A stretch of DNA of 64,000 nt. Origin: Phalacrocorax aristotelis (taxonomy: Eukaryota; Chordata; Aves; Suliformes; Phalacrocoracidae). Below are positions 62,471 to 64,000 of this stretch, one piece after another. The position numbers and the translations under genes were made by a program. Location of the stretch: contig NC_134276.1 of NCBI RefSeq assembly GCF_949628215.1, forward strand, positions 126,356,125 to 126,420,124, written 5' to 3'. A model generated the notes under the pieces. The model searched no databases, was not told where the DNA came from, and saw only the letters and a program-made list of their open reading frames with translations. Each line of letters starts with the position of its first letter. The first letter of the stretch is position 1.

Positions 62471-64000
62471 TGTGTGCCTATGATTAACGTGATTCCCACA
62501 TTATATGCACACATCAGCATTACATTTAGTCACTGAAGAAGAGAGAGAATGCATCCAATTAGCTCTGGGCTTTCTGCCTAAAAAGGGAAAATGAAGTGGG
62601 ATTTTGTTTAAGGACAACCCCGATAACTCTGAAAACTACCATGGGATTATTAGCATTTGGGCAGAGTGGACAGGATTTCAAGGTCCAGCACAAAAGATCC
62701 TGCAGAAAGAGCTGTATTCAGTGAGCTGTACAGAAGGAAGACCTGTGCCTACCCTACTGGGACTTAGTTATGGTCCTAGAAAGCATAGGACGTGCTTAGA
62801 TAACAAAAACAGAGGTAGGCAGGGCTGTACTGCTTTACAAACAGCTGGTACTAGAACCCTTTATTTTGGTAGGTTCTTGCATACATAGAAAGGAGAATAT
62901 TCTCTCCTCTGAGGATGGTCTGGTTAAAAGGTGTGGTATGGATGAGAGTGATAGGAGGGAACTGCATACTCTCCAGAGCAGGTGAAGTTTAAATGTTTCA
63001 GTTTGCTGCAAAACAAAAAAGACTCACATTACAGGAAAAAGTGCACCACAATGCAATTTTCAAAGCTAAAAAAATATTATCAAGTGCAAAATGACTTGTC
63101 TTTGAAAAGGTAAGCAAGATACCTTTTTTTTTAAACTGCACTCTCAATATCTCTTTAAAGTACTTAAAGGTAAAGGGTATCAAAATGAAATGTTTTGGTG
63201 ATTCAGATAGAAAATGTTTTAATAATAATTACAGTGCATGAAGTGTTTGGTCCTTTGACAGTTTATTCAGATTGGAAATACTTTGAAGTTGTTTCTGGGA
63301 CAAAAAACTCACTCCCTAGACAGTCTTAATTCCTGCTGCCATGGGGTGCTAAGGCACCTGTAGTTGTGCCCATGTGTATATACGAGTCCTTTCAATACAG
63401 CTGCTTTGTTTTGCTTTTCCATTCTTTCCAGCAGAGCAGCCAGTTATCCCAACCCAACACTAGTCTTTGTTGAACATTTCCTGTCATCTGCCTCCAAGGA
63501 CTTCAGTTTAAGCAGAGAGGCAAGGCATGAATAATTGGACTTTCTCATTTAGAAGTTCAGGTTGTTGTTGAGTTCTCTTTCTCTTCTCTCTTGTATCTAG
63601 TCTGAGTACCAAAATGGGCTGTTTCTGACCTTCATTTTAAGAGACACCAGTTGTCTTTGTTAAGTTGTATGACTTGGACTCAGGTTTTCTCAGTCCGTTC
63701 TCCACATACCTCGAGGAGGAAGTATCATGTGGAGTCATGCTTTTGATCTTACCTGGGATGGTGGGTCTGCACTATGCAAATTTGAAATAACTTTTAAAGA
63801 GCCCTTTTGTTTTCATCTTGTTGCTATTGGCAGGAAGAAAAATGTTCAAATGCAAGAGAATTTGTTCCCAGCTGATTTGAAAACTGAATGGCTCCCTGTT
63901 TGGTTTTTTTTTTTTTTTTTTTTGCTTTTCTAAAAGTCCTTTACGTGGGACTGGTTTTTGAGGGCTTGTGATCATGTGTGTAGTTTGCTTTCTGTCTAGC
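62471..64000. other. Intergenic region to end of window
   Basis: No gene is supported. A pure T run of about 20 lies at 63904-63923. ORFs here show no recognisable domain; in particular I see no immunoglobulin-domain exon of the CD200R type that lies beyond CCDC80 in mammals. Confidence 0.5.

Noticed and set aside
36057..64000. CD200R-type immunoglobulin exons expected beyond CCDC80 from mammalian gene order
   Set aside because: No Ig-domain pattern (paired Cys with W and YxC) was found in frames I could read; such genes are probably outside the window.

Overview
The window looks like ordinary nuclear DNA of a vertebrate, most likely a bird. Two split genes with canonical GT-AG introns can be read directly. 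Introns are compact, GC content is moderate, and nearly all recognisable interspersed repeats are CR1-type LINE fragments plus a few faint MIR-like relics. The species cannot be fixed from the sequence alone. Gene names rest on recall of the human proteins, not on a database search.

Layout. (1) 1-9.25 kb: the 3' part of SLC35A5 on the + strand, a multi-pass SLC35 (nucleotide-sugar-transporter-like) Golgi protein. Four coding exons are in the window (1373-1506, 4797-4864, 6194-6989, 8176-8244). By comparison with human, about 75 N-terminal residues lie upstream of base 1. A 3'UTR with AATAAA signals follows. (2) 9.25-14.48 kb: the tail-to-tail gap between the two genes, including the CCDC80 3'UTR. 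(3) 14.48-35.3 kb: CCDC80 on the - strand, encoding a secreted extracellular-matrix protein. The seven coding exons join in frame to exactly 957 codons (956 residues plus stop). A non-coding first exon is inferred near 34.86-35.25 kb. (4) 35.3-64 kb: about 29 kb with no coding exon I can support. It holds old CR1 and MIR-like fragments, a 35-bp tandem duplication, a perfect 24-bp palindrome and a locally GC-rich patch, and is best described as the upstream flank of CCDC80.

The convergent SLC35A5 / CCDC80 pair matches the order and orientation known on human 3q13.2, which supports both identifications. The two genes are not known to share a pathway: one is a Golgi membrane protein and the other is secreted to the matrix. 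Their adjacency looks like conserved synteny rather than a functional operon.

I found no undescribed system. The observations most worth checking concern RNA processing: a competing acceptor before the last SLC35A5 exon that would place a stop codon at the junction, an unusually weak donor followed by a T tract after CCDC80 exon 3, and a six-codon upstream ORF in the inferred CCDC80 leader. The 24-bp palindrome, with two GATA cores around a homeodomain-type core, is the most striking non-coding element.
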